DNA of 64,000 nucleotides from the NCBI GenBank assembly GCA_036250225.1, contig JAPZLL010000015.1, positions 62,001-126,000 of the forward strand, given 5' to 3'. Positions 10,937-20,898 of this stretch are shown one piece after another. Positions within the stretch are counted from its first letter, which is position 1. The number at the start of each line of letters is the position of its first letter. The DNA is from Cercophora sp. LCS_1. Lineage: Eukaryota; Ascomycota; Sordariomycetes; Sordariales; Lasiosphaeriaceae. The translations under genes and the position numbers were made by a program. Under the pieces are notes generated by a model, which was given only the letters and a program-made list of their open reading frames with translations, did no database searches and had not been told where the DNA came from.

Positions 10937-12623
10937 TCACTTGACAAACACAGTTTCGTATGTGAGCCTGGTCGATGTGACGAGCGTGATTTGCGTCAGC
11001 AATGGACCAGGGATCGTGACAACCTGGGTTGACTCTGGTGCTGTCACGCAAAGTGTCGTTGCCGCTGGGGTTCTGTGTCGGTCAGTATCTTGACTTCAGC
11101 TCTGCTGAAGTCAACTCACATAGTCTGCACAACCGTCTCAACAACTGCGACATCTACATTAGCAAAATTTCTATCCCACGATGCAGACTAGGACTCACTG
11201 TATCTCGTGACCGTACTCGGTGGAAGCACATGCGTCGTCACCAAAGTCTCTGTATACGTTGTCTGGACATAAGTCGATGTCCACGCGGCGCGGATGGCAG
11301 GTGGAGGGGCACTCCTCCTCGGCCTCGAAGCAGTTGAGGTCGTGATGCGTGTGCACGACACCCAAGTTGGCAGAGCACCTCCAGGCTGTTGCGTCACCCA
11401 TGGAGGGACGCCGTTTTGCCAAAGCGACGTGATCCATGGCGGTGGGCCTCCACCCCATGCTCCTCCACCGCCTCGTGCCCAGGGAGGGCCCCATGCCCCT
11501 CCGTTGTTCTGCCAGCTGACGCCGCAGATGGACCCGGAAAGCGTGAAGGTCAGTCCACCCCCGGCAGTTGCTGGGGCGGTCGTGACGGTGACTGTTGTTC
11601 TCTGCGGCGTGGACGAGGTTGTCCTCGCTGTTGAAGAAGTTGTTGTGGTTCTGCGCGTGGAGCTTGAGGATGTGTTCGGTTTTGATGAAGAGCTTACTGT
11701 TCTGGCGGAGGAAGTGGTCGAGTATCGACACGAGCCCGTCAAGGTCCGTGTAATTGTGATGGAGCTGGTGCGTGTCCCTCCTGGCGAGACCTGCAGTACA
11801 ATCTGGCTCTCGATGATCAAGGTTGGGGGTCCTCGAATAGTCGTCGTCAAAGTCCTTCCAGCCGCGCAGGTCGAAGTCACAACGGCCCGGGGAAGCGTGA
11901 GATCTGCTGTGACTTGGCTCGTAACCGGCACAACTGTATTGATGTCAGCGGCTGAAAACACTTGAATCTGTTCAAGTCTTGACTAACCCTGGGGAGGAAG
12001 AGTTTGGGTTGTTCCGATGACAAGAGTTGGCGTAACCTGGCCATGTCAGACATGGCGCACTAGGCATATTATGCATACTCACTGTTGTGACAACTGTTGA
12101 CGCGGCCCCGACTGTGAGAGTAAATGTCCGAGTAACAGTCGTGTTTCCAGGCAACTGAATTGCTATTTGCCACAGGCCACTCTTCATGTCAAAGTACGAA
12201 ATACCGCTTGGATTCTGGGTCAATGATCTTTCGCTGGGCGTCAGTGGCTCTGGACTTACCACTCTGATATTTGGACCGACCCAGGAACGCCCGGTCTCAT
12301 CGCTGAGCATTCGTATGTCTTGTTGTCAGGATCTCGGAGAACAGAGGAAATCTCGTTGTCAACACATCCCCCTAGATGTCGTGAGCGGTTTGTGAATCAA
12401 AATGCGTCTCCCTTGGCTTACCTTCAAAGATTGAAGCATAACTAAAGTTTCCATCCTCATTCGCATTTACCAGGTACGAGCCCCCATCCGCGTAGTCTAC
12501 CGCCACGCATTGGCACGCCGCGCCCTGCGTGTCGTCGGACTGGGCCAATGATTGATCGCCCAGCCACCCAGCTGCTATTAAAATGGTTAGCAATAGCATG
12601 GCTGCAGACGGGATCCGTTTCAC
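10937..12623 (-). CDS. Secreted Ser/Thr-rich protein with a Gly/Trp/Pro segment
   Basis: Five exons on the minus strand (12623-12422, 12318-12083, 11967-11199, 11153-11120, 11072-10937) give 458 residues. The N-terminus is a clear signal peptide (hydrophobic MLLLTILIAAGWLG, then AQS). The next 60 residues contain paired Cys (ACQCVAVDY) and an N-glycosylation site. Exon 3 encodes a Ser/Thr tract typical of O-glycosylated cell-wall proteins, then a segment with repeated WGPPW, GGGPPPW and VPPW. Ends of exons 2 and 3 both fall at ACA-GTGAGT inside Thr/Val-rich coding sequence, suggesting duplicated modules. I do not recognise the family. The 34-nt exon 4 and the C-terminus are the least certain parts; the last stop sits beside another GTGAGT, so further exons are possible. 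Confidence 0.65.
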
Positions 12624-13672
12624 CAGGAAATAGGGAGCAGCAAAGTCATGGAGCTTGCTGAGAACCGGGCGAGGCTTTGCCTATATGGTGCCGTCCCAAC
12701 AAGGCAAATGATCCTTGCTAGGACGCAGCGAACATTCCACGTCGATCCCACCCATCACCGCTCCCAATACCGGGAAGAGCAGATTCCCGGATTTCGTGCG
12801 CGTGCATCCCGGCTCAATCCCAAGATGGCGCTCTGGACCAGCGACCTTGCAGTACTTTCCGCACTACAGGGACACTCCCGAGTCTTGTCGTCATTTTTGC
12901 GGGCCACCGCCTCAGATTTTGGAAGCGCGCTGACCGCAATGATGGGTCGCGTACGGGAAGATAGGGTGAATGTCGGCTATGCTCCTACAGCGCTGGTGGT
13001 TGGACGACGCAACCCGCGTGCTGTGTATTAATATTAATATCAAATCCCGTAAACACCGACGCGGCAGTTACGGTTTAGATGATCTGAGGTGGTTGCCCCT
13101 TTGTGCCTTTCACTTTGACGGCCAGGAACACGCGTCCTCTGGGGTGTGGTCGGAGAGACCAACGACCTGCCCCACCCACATCTTTTGTGTGTCGATTTTT
13201 GCGAGCGCAAGACGCGTGCTAATGCCGTGAGTTGACTATGTGCGACCCAAACTCGAGTCAGCTTGGGCTTGCACCGCTCTCGACAAAGAGGAACCGAATG
13301 ACCACAGTGTCGGGACATCAACTGATTGTGATAAGCGTCCAAATCGGGATGCTGGAACCCAGAGCACATGCCGCGAAGGTGAAGCCGCCCCAACGTCGTC
13401 GTGGCAATGGCGTCGATGATGATTGGTTTCCGACCGAGGTGGCTTGTCGGGGGACAAAGAAGTCATGGCGACTGACGCCTGATCCGTCTCACTGGGTCTC
13501 TTGAGGCGACATTCTTTGTTGCAACTTGCTAGTGGCGACCAAAACCGGCGGCGACTGCTTTCGTCACAAACATTCTTGACATCGCGAGTGCAGCTTCCTC
13601 TAACAGGGTGTTGCCTCAAATCACCCAACACAGCTTGCATCTGATCTTCACAGCGCGATCTCCAAGGGTCAG
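12624..13672. other. Intergenic, nothing recognised
   Basis: A divergent upstream region between the secreted protein and the LaeA-like methyltransferase. Open frames on both strands have no family resemblance. Confidence 0.5.
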
Positions 13673-14890
13673 ATGGCGACGACCCCGTCGTCCCTCGAGG
13701 ACGAAACGAACAGCATCGTCCTTGCTGATCTGGACTGGACACCATCCGATTTTGATGACGATGCCTCATTCGAAGTTGAGAGCGAAGATGGAAGTGGCCT
13801 TGGGGGCTTTGAGACGTCCGGGTCTCAGTCTTCCAAGTCAACGCTGGAAAAAGGAGTCAGAAAGCACCGCTTCCATCACGGCCGGAGGTACCACCACTAC
13901 CGATCGGGCACATATCCATTGCCAAACGACCAACTCGAGCAGGACAGGGAGGACATGAAGCACGTCATGATGTTGGACCTGACAGATGGCAAATACTTTT
14001 TGGCCCCGATACAGAAACCGCAGAGCGTCATTGATCTTGGAACGGGGACAGGGCTGTGGTGCATCGAGGGTAAGTCGAGCGGCCCCTTGTTGTGAGACCC
14101 GACGCTTGGCTGACAGCCCCTTACGCGTAGTTGGCGAAATGCTCCCTGACGCCAAAGTCATTGGCGTTGACCTCAGTCCCATCCAACCACGATGGACGCC
14201 ACCAAATGTCAACTTCAACGTCGACGACATCGAAGACGAGTGGCTGTACGGTACAAAGTTTGACCTCGTTCATGCTCGCCATGTGTTTCCCTTTATTAAA
14301 GACACCCGAGGTGTCACCGAAAAGGCCTTTTCGTACGTGTCAGCCTATTCCTAGAAAATCAGGTAACCATGTGGCAAAACTGACAAGTTCAAGAAACCTG
14401 GTGAGTGGCGGCTGGTTCGAAGTTCAGGATCTGGGACTCGCCGCACTGTGTGACGATGGCACGGTGCCCGAAGACTTTGGGATTGCAAAGTTCCTCAACG
14501 TCACAACCGAAGCTTGGAAACAGCTTGGTTGTGACATCCGCATTGGCCCCAAGCTCGAAGGTATACTCCAGGAGGCAGGTTTTATCAACGTCAACTGCAC
14601 GACCTACAAAGTTCCCATCGGGGGGTGGCCCGCAGACCGGTGAGTCGTCCTGGCCAGAGGCATGTCCGACCTTTTAGCTCACAGGCGACAGTAAGCTGCA
14701 GTCCCTCGGCATGCATATGCGATTCGCGCTTGACATGGTTGTTCCTCCCATGTGCACGACTTTGGGCACGGTCTTGGGGTGGAGCGCAGCGGAGAAGGAC
14801 GCGTTCTGCTTGAAGTCGAGGCAGTCGCTTGAGGACACTTCAGCGCATGCATATCTCTATTGTTATATAGTCCACGGCCAGAAGCCATAA
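13673..14890 (+). CDS. LaeA-like SAM-dependent methyltransferase
   Basis: Four exons (13673-14069, 14131-14332, 14394-14639, 14692-14890) give 347 residues. The N-terminus is acidic and disordered, followed by a His/Arg/Tyr block (HHGRRYHHY) and YPLPNDQLEQDREDMKH, typical of the LaeA/TAM family. The SAM-binding motif is VIDLGTGTGLW (119-129), interrupted downstream by intron 1. Splicing gives the acidic loop VGVDLSP, then FDLVHARHVFP and SGGWFEVQDL, all family landmarks. Proteins of this family influence secondary metabolism or development, but most members are not LaeA itself and their substrates are unknown. The last intron uses the CAG at 14689-14691; the earlier CAG at 14682-14684 would run into a stop. 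Oddity: exon 3 begins in a block where LaeA relatives normally have KPGG, here VSGG. Confidence 0.87.
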
Positions 14891-15194
14891 CATTACCTGG
14901 GACTTGAGCGAGCTCCCAAGGTGGTTTCATGCAGTGCACGTAATGTCTTGTCAAAATTGCTGTGATCCTCAGTGCCCGGATGGTGTTTTCGGGACAGGAA
15001 ACTCTTACAGAAGAAAGAGCACGTCTGCTCTGAGGCTTAGATTGGATAAACAGCCTCAGAGTTCAAGTTCTGGCTATGGGGTGTCCTTGTGATTTCCAAG
15101 AAAAGAACCGGCCGCTGGAGAAGTTTGTTCTCTGCGCCACCTCACGACCGTCGAGTCATAGGTTTCAATTGTTATCCCGGTTTCTATAATCACA
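14891..15194. other. Intergenic, nothing recognised
   Basis: A 304-bp spacer between the methyltransferase stop and the tRNA gene. No feature was seen. Confidence 0.5.
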
Positions 15195-15266
15195 GGTCCG
15201 CTGGCTCAATGGCAGAGCGTCTGACTACGAATCAGGAGGTTCCAGGTTCGACCCCTGGGTGGATCG
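15195..15266 (+). tRNA. tRNA-Arg (anticodon ACG)
   Basis: A complete cloverleaf can be folded by eye. The acceptor stem is 15195-15201 with 15259-15265 (two G-U pairs). The D-stem GCTC/GAGC is at 15204-15218. The anticodon stem is 15220-15224 with 15232-15236, with loop CTACGAA giving anticodon ACG (read as inosine-CG in Arg decoding). The T-stem CCAGG/CCTGG surrounds TTCGACC. The discriminator is G. There is no intron. A run of five T follows, as expected for RNA polymerase III. Confidence 0.95.
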
Positions 15267-15664
15267 ATCTTTTTGCATCTGAACCCCACCTTCACCGCTT
15301 TCACACACTCAACAAAGGCTTTTTCGCGTTTTCTTTAATCTTTTACTTGTGGAAGAAACTCCGCTTTTTCTCATGGGATCAGACCATTCTTCGCGGCGGG
15401 GGGCTTAAGAGCACACGCCATATGCCATACGTATGCGACAGCTAGGAGACGCAGGACCATGACAAAGCAGGATGCATGCTATCAAGACTTAGCGCAGGAG
15501 TGTTCCGACGGCTACCCCTAACGGGCTAAGCGGCTTGAACCTCTATGATGGCCATGGAGGAGAAGTGGAGTAAGCTGTGGGATGCCAGGAGTGTGATGCG
15601 ATAATGGGCGCGACTGCGCATCTTGTTTCCCGCCCTGTCCTCCCTGACAAAGATCATAGCCATC
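15267..15664. other. Intergenic, nothing recognised beyond the Pol III stop
   Basis: Lies between the tRNA and the O-methyltransferase relic. No feature was seen apart from the T5 run. Confidence 0.45.
15270..15274 (+). terminator. Pol III terminator of tRNA-Arg
   Basis: Five T residues start four bases after the tRNA 3' end, the usual RNA polymerase III stop. Confidence 0.8.
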
Positions 15665-16959
15665 ATGGGCTCTGACGGAGCAAATGTGCCGATTAAACCG
15701 CTCGAGGCAACCATACCTAGTGATTGGGCTGTTGTCCCAAATATCGTTTCCAGGATCGCAACCTACGCAAACGAGTTAACCGAGAATGACGACGTCAGGA
15801 GACTCGAGCTCCTTGCGCAGGCGCGCGCCTCCTCGTACAAGCGCTCGAAAACCCGAGAGAGACCATAATTCGTCATCTCTAAGGTGAGGTAGGTCTTCTT
15901 GTGCCATCGGCACCGAAGGAGCCACTGACATAACAAGGCCCTCAGTCTGTCAGCCGCGCCGCTTTGGCCATCGGTGTCCAGAGCAAAATGCTTGAAGCAA
16001 TGTTAACCGATGAAGGGAGCCCCAAGACTGCTACGGAGATTGCGCAAGCCATTGACGCCGGCGCAAGTTTGGCTGGTATGCCCCCGGAAACAACGACGCT
16101 CGGCGAAGCTGATGCTTCTAGATCGGATCCTTCGCCACCTCGCAGCGATGGGCTATGGCACAGAGACAGGGCCTCAGATCTACAAACTGACCAACTTTTC
16201 CCGTGCGCTCACTATCCCCATAATTGGGGCAGGTTATCCTTCATCGCGCGTGCCCTATTGAATTGCTTCGAAGAGAAATAAACTGATGAGCTCTAGGGAG
16301 AATATTGCTAGCAAGGGCATCTCGTCCCTCCCTCAGTATCTAGGAGAAGCAGGCTATAAAATCCCTGGGCCCGGATGTGTGCCTTCTCCATTTCAGCGCG
16401 CACACAACACGACTCTCAGCTGCTTTGAGTACATCTACTCAAACCAGAGTGGACCGAAAACTTCAGCCATCATATGAAAGGCTCAAGATTAGGTGTTTCC
16501 AAATGGTGGGACAAGGGATTTTATCCCGTCCGAGATGAGCTTATCGCCGGCGCTGAAACAGGAAGTGAAAGTGTCTTTCTCATCGACATCGGGGGCAGTA
16601 TCGGTCATGACTTCTTCACGGAGCAGCCGGTCAAGGGCGCGCGTGCGTATCATCTCAACAGTGTTCTTTATGACTGACCGGATGAGAAATGCTTGGACAT
16701 CCTGGCCCGTCTGAAGGAGGTCATGATACCAGGGTATTCCAAGATTCTCATTCATGAGAATGTGACCCCCGCACAGGGCGCAAAGTGGGAGATCACGGCC
16801 CTGGACATCTCCATGTTTATGTTTGCGGGCGCAAAGGAACGCAGTGAGCAGGACTGGAGAATGCTGTTGGAAAAGGAGGCTGGGCTGAAGATATCATGTA
16901 TCTGGGACATGGTGAACGGCCAGGCAAGTTTGATCGAGTGCGAGTTGCGTACAAAGTGA
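15665..16959 (+). pseudogene. Polyketide-type O-methyltransferase, decayed
   Basis: Fragments in all three forward frames match fungal Methyltransf_2 enzymes of the sterigmatocystin O-methyltransferase type, in the right order. They are an N-terminal helix block (PSDWAVVPNIVSRIATYAN), then AIGVQSKMLEAM, LLDRILRHLAAMGY, the SAM motif VFLIDIGGSIGHD, AYHLNSVLYD, and the C-terminal CLDILARLKE to ALDISMFMFAGAKERSEQ. Lesions: a frameshift near 15825, further frame changes between about 16070 and 16480, an internal deletion that joins GGSIGHD directly to the HDFFTEQP block (about 16603-16615), and TGA (16675-16677) in place of the conserved Trp of DWPDEK. A former intron is still recognisable near 15885-15950. 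The enzyme cannot be made. Such enzymes methylate aromatic polyketide hydroxyls. Confidence 0.85.
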
Positions 16960-16973
16960 TTACAGGCTATCAT

Positions 16974-18446
16974 CTATATCCTATAAGGGGCCTCGTGGAG
17001 GAGATAATTGACCAACTTCTCTGGGCTATCACGGATGGTGATTATGATCTTTGACATCCGATTGTATGCAGCAGCGTTGCGCTCATATTCGTTGAGCCAG
17101 AGCTCGAACCAGCTGCTCACAAGGTTGGCATACTCTCCGTCTGTCAGGTTTTCTGTGAGATACTTCCGGACCTCGACAACGCGTTCTTGGTTGGCACGCA
17201 GAATGTCCTCGCTCAGTCGAAAATCTGCAACAGCTTTTTTCTCACGTTCCTTGCGTTCCTCGTCGCCAGCAACAAGACCACTAAAAAAGGTGACCTTGGG
17301 AAGCATCTCCACACTCCTCAAGAGCTGTGTCATCGCCCTAAGGTGCTTGTGGAAGCCGGTTTCCAGCTCAAAATAATCATAAGTTAAGTGGCGCCAACCC
17401 AATTCGGCGCGCTCCTGGATGCTGCTTAGACAGGCCGTTGCAACTTTCATCGCCCCATCGGATACTTTCTCAGCAAAGTCTTTGTCACCGATGCACTTGA
17501 ACTCGCAGGCATTGCAAGCAGGAGGCGTCCCGGGCGTGAACTGTTCGCTGGGTCGGAAGTGGTTGTAAGTGGGAAAAATCCTGAAGGCTGCCATCTCCTG
17601 CCACTGGTGACAGAGAAAACAGCGAGCAACATGGAGTGTGGTCTTTTCATGCTTTTTTGATGTCCCCATGACCCGAAAAAGGGTTGGGAGCTGGTCTTGT
17701 GGCAACTGCGGTGAGAATCCGGGAAAGCATCTCTCGAAAAGGTCCAGGAATCCAACCTTCCGGCTGATAACGAGCGGGGATTCTGGCGTTCCATACGAGT
17801 CTGCAGTGGTACGATTCCAATCACCACGGTTGAACCGACACTCGAGACATCGACGCTTGATGCGATCGACGCCGCAAATGAGCTTTTCGGCTTGTTCGGC
17901 ACGCTTGTCAATCGGTCCCATGTCGTCGACAGCGAGGCTGGCTGAGAGGTATACTCCCGTTGAAGCCCGGTGATATTGCATTCTCGCTGTGGCACGGGAT
18001 TCGGCCTCAGCCTGGCGCCGCGCGTGGAGGATTCGTCTGGTGGCCATGCCGTCTGAATCAGGAACCCAATCTGTCAATCTGGTCGCCTCGACGCTGTCTG
18101 GTGGGGGCTTTCGAAGGCCGAGCCCGAGGATAGAGTGGTTGCCAAACCACATGTGGTGTCGTAGCCGCATACATCCGCAGCATGCATATTTTGCATTCTT
18201 CCAGCTCTGGTGCTCGAACGGGGGCGTCAATCGGTTATCGCGACCACGAAAGAGTGGCACAACGCCGCCGCCATGCTCCGGGAGAAGCTCAAGCGCTAGC
18301 AGGCGCTGCGCAAAGTGAAAATGAGAGGGACTGATGAAAAGACGGAGATAACGCGACGTTTGGGAGAGGGAGATGACCGAAATTGGGTCGAGGTTTATCA
18401 CAATGCTGCTGAGGAGCTCGGGCAGCAGGAGATCGAGATTAGCCAT
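16974..18446 (-). CDS. F-box-like protein with CxxC pairs
   Basis: A single 490-residue exon from the ATG at 18446. Residues about 4-45 (LLLPELLSSIVINLDPISV and following) form a degenerate F-box, the motif that binds Skp1 in SCF ubiquitin ligases. The rest carries several Cys pairs (CCGC, CLEC, CFLC, CNAC) that probably bind zinc and are typical of a large expanded group of fungal F-box-like proteins. No LRR, WD40 or other substrate-binding repeat is visible. The C-terminal third is helical and charged. It ends 15 bp from the stop of the O-methyltransferase relic (convergent). The target is unknown. Confidence 0.8.
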   Translation of the reverse strand: MANLDLLLPELLSSIVINLDPISVISLSQTSRYLRLFISPSHFHFAQRLLALELLPEHGGGVVPLFRGRDNRLTPPFEHQSWKNAKYACCGCMRLRHHMWFGNHSILGLGLRKPPPDSVEATRLTDWVPDSDGMATRRILHARRQAEAESRATARMQYHRASTGVYLSASLAVDDMGPIDKRAEQAEKLICGVDRIKRRCLECRFNRGDWNRTTADSYGTPESPLVISRKVGFLDLFERCFPGFSPQLPQDQLPTLFRVMGTSKKHEKTTLHVARCFLCHQWQEMAAFRIFPTYNHFRPSEQFTPGTPPACNACEFKCIGDKDFAEKVSDGAMKVATACLSSIQERAELGWRHLTYDYFELETGFHKHLRAMTQLLRSVEMLPKVTFFSGLVAGDEERKEREKKAVADFRLSEDILRANQERVVEVRKYLTENLTDGEYANLVSSWFELWLNEYERNAAAYNRMSKIIITIRDSPEKLVNYLLHEAPYRI

Positions 18447-19279
18447 GCTTCAGAACGGTCTGGCATTTGAAGCCAGATAGTGCTGAAATATCTGGGTTAT
18501 GTCTCTTTGTTGTGGACATGCTCTTCTTTGCGTCGAGTGTCGTGCTCAGACGTTGTCGCGTTGCAGAGTTTTTGGTGCGGGGTCAAATGCGTTGATTTGG
18601 CAGTTTGGGAATAAAAAAGCCCTACATTAAACCCTGCTGACACCGCATCAGGAGATATAACTGGGGAGTTCTTTTCTCACCAAGCATGAAACAAGTGTCT
18701 CAGAGGGCTTAAAATAACTTAGGGCTCCAGAATCTTTTAACAATACTAGGAGGCCTCATTTTTACTGCTCAGAATCGCCGATGGGAGCTCGGATAAGTCC
18801 CTTTTCTGTAGGAACCCTGAAGCAGTAATAACATCCTGGCATCTGATATAAGACGTCAAGAATGACTATAAGTACTAGGAGTCCAATTTTCAGTGATCAG
18901 AGGATGAGAGCGCGAGCTGAAATGCCGATCATGGACACGGTTTGTTGTCTTGGCAACCCCTCCAGACTTCGTTCGACAGGCGAACTACAGCTAAGTTGAT
19001 GCCTTCGAACCTTCTAATAATGGATGCTTGCAGTGATGTCGGATCTCAGTCTTCTTCGACTTTACAAACTTCATCTTCTGAACCATCCGTCAGCCCAACC
19101 CAGACCTCGTCCGCCATTGACTGGAGAACCTCCGAGCACCGGCGTAACCCCGTCGAGAACAAGTCCTACCTAGCACAAGCCCTCCCCTCTTCGCCTCCGC
19201 TCGATTCCATTCACACTACCACTGATTTCTCCTCTTTACGTTGCCAAGAGAGTCAAACAGCACATACAGATCAACGAAC
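18447..19279. other. Intergenic, AT-richer, with a pair of imperfect repeats
   Basis: Between about 18600 and 18900 the sequence is richer in A/T than its neighbours. Two similar stretches of about 30 bp share TACTAGGAG and end in CTCAG/ATCAG (18742-18772 and 18871-18900). No ORF of a transposon is visible. The rest is the upstream region of the secreted protein. Confidence 0.35.
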
Positions 19280-19681
19280 ATGATGCGTCTCCTGCCACTC
19301 GGGCTTTTTCTTGCTCTTCCCACACTCACTCGTACCGCCGCCAGCAGCGACCCAGACATAGGCTGCACCAGCGCGGTCAATGTGACGGAAATCTACAGCG
19401 CCGGCGCCGCCCTCGGCGACTACTGCGTTACTCATGGCCCCATCAGCCGCGAAACCAAGGTGTCGTGGACGTTGGGCAGCACCCGCGTCTACGCTTGCAA
19501 CTACTCCAAGACGGGAACTAACCCATGCTCCATTGCTGAGATCGCGGCGGCTTGGGATCAGATACAAGGGAGGTGTGGCACCGGCGTTGGCGGGTGGTGG
19601 TATCAGCGGGACTGGAAGAAGACATATGGCTTTGACAATGTTAATGCCGATTGGTGTGGGAACATGTGGGGTGGACAGTGA
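19280..19681 (+). CDS. Small secreted cysteine-containing protein (effector-like)
   Basis: A single 133-residue exon from the ATG at 19280 (a second ATG follows immediately). A signal peptide is clear (MRLLPLGLFLALPTL, cleavage around AASS). The mature protein is about 110 residues with six Cys, enough for three disulfides, and several Trp and Tyr (GGWWYQRDW, ADWCGNMWGG). I do not recognise the family. Size, secretion signal and Cys content fit the broad class of fungal effector or antimicrobial-like proteins, which is an inference from form only. Confidence 0.7.
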   Translation: MMRLLPLGLFLALPTLTRTAASSDPDIGCTSAVNVTEIYSAGAALGDYCVTHGPISRETKVSWTLGSTRVYACNYSKTGTNPCSIAEIAAAWDQIQGRCGTGVGGWWYQRDWKKTYGFDNVNADWCGNMWGGQ

Positions 19682-19803
19682 GAAGGAAGCGAGCTTCAGA
19701 GGACGCTCGCTCGATAAGGGCAGACGCGTTAAGGAGGGGAAAAACGAGTGGGTCGGAATCATTATTGGGGTGCTATCTACCTTAGCTATAATTCAAGGAT
19801 GAG

Positions 19804-20898
19804 TTAGTCTTGGTTAAATATGTCTTTCAGCTTGTTGCAGCATTCCGCGTAGAGCTCCTCGGAGTGAATCGCTGGCTTAAGCGGATCTGGGGACTTGTCC
19901 CATGCGTGTGGCACTTCGGGGATCATCTTGTAATCGACTTTCTTGTTGATGGGCGCTTGTCCAAGGCGGCGAGCGAATTCTTCTCCCTCTCGTAGCAGCA
20001 TGTCCCATTCACACGTGTAAAAGATGACATGCGGGGGTATGCCCGCGGCGAGCTGCTCGTCTGACGCTTTGCTGGGTGACAGCAGCGGGTGCGCGAGCTG
20101 CAAGTCGGGGGGGTAGAGGTACGATGCGTCGAAGAGGGATGTGATGTTATCAGGAAGTGTCTGGTCGGGTCGGACCGAGGTGTCGCGCCGTTCCGCTCGA
20201 GAGAGTGTGTAGTCGGTAATGGGATACCATGTTGCCACAGCGCGCACTTGGTGTTCAGGCGTCGACGAAGGCGAGGATAGAAGGTGCTCGGCCAATCGAA
20301 GCGTTGAGGTAATGGCGAGATTGGCGCCGGCTGAGAACCCAGAGGTTGCCAGCTTGTGAGGATTGACGTGTAGGTCCTTTGAGGACCGAATGATGTATAG
20401 GATTGCATCCGCGGCGTCGTCGACGGCCACGGGAAACGGATTCTCAGGCGCCAGTCGGTAATCGACCGAGACGAACAGGGCGCCACACTTTTCCAGAACA
20501 ACGCGAGCAAATCTCGCGTCATCTGCAGCACTTCCAATTGTAAAGCCGCCGCCGTGGAAGTTGATCACGGCGGGAAATCTCGTCCCAGTCTCGGCCGCCC
20601 GGTCGTAATCCGGGGGCGTGTAGAAGTGGAGCGTGAACTCGCCCTTGGTCTTGGAGATGGTCGATGGAACCGTCCGTGTGAACGCGGGACTCGGCGGGCG
20701 CGGGGGCGCCAGGAAGTGCAGAGACGAGCCGACGTACTGGAGCGAGCGCCACCATGCTGCTGATACCCTCAGCGAGAATCGAGACGGCGGGTTTGGGATG
20801 GCATCTTTTGCCGTGACAAGCGTCTTCTTCTCGGTCGACGGCTCAGACGCAGGAATCAGCGGCACCGGGATGCCGTCGACGGTCGGGATTTTGGACAT
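19804..20898 (-). CDS. Alpha/beta hydrolase (fold-3 type); candidate ergosteryl-aspartate hydrolase (ErdH)
   Basis: A single exon from the ATG at 20898, 364 residues. The oxyanion-hole motif HGGG (in NFHGGGFTIGS) and the nucleophile motif GFSAGAN are those of the hormone-sensitive-lipase-like esterases. DYRLAPENPFP is another landmark. The acid is probably the Asp in CEWDMLLREGEEF and the base the His in VPHAWDK. It lacks a clear signal peptide. The frame remains open 95 codons upstream, but only with non-ATG initiation. It is transcribed divergently from the ErdS fusion gene across 1.4 kb. In the published fungal pathway an alpha/beta hydrolase, ErdH, removes aspartate from ergosteryl-aspartate. 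Position and family make this gene a reasonable candidate, but many unrelated esterases share this fold. Confidence 0.82.
   Translation of the reverse strand: MSKIPTVDGIPVPLIPASEPSTEKKTLVTAKDAIPNPPSRFSLRVSAAWWRSLQYVGSSLHFLAPPRPPSPAFTRTVPSTISKTKGEFTLHFYTPPDYDRAAETGTRFPAVINFHGGGFTIGSAADDARFARVVLEKCGALFVSVDYRLAPENPFPVAVDDAADAILYIIRSSKDLHVNPHKLATSGFSAGANLAITSTLRLAEHLLSSPSSTPEHQVRAVATWYPITDYTLSRAERRDTSVRPDQTLPDNITSLFDASYLYPPDLQLAHPLLSPSKASDEQLAAGIPPHVIFYTCEWDMLLREGEEFARRLGQAPINKKVDYKMIPEVPHAWDKSPDPLKPAIHSEELYAECCNKLKDIFNQD

Noticed and set aside
11294..11965. 223-codon plus-strand frame
   Set aside because: Antisense of the Ser/Thr-rich exon 3; its Val-rich content is the mirror of Thr codons.
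16670..16680. Repeat-induced point mutation as cause of the TGA in the O-methyltransferase relic
   Set aside because: The changed base is in a CpC, not CpA, context on the complementary strand, and there is no general excess of such changes.
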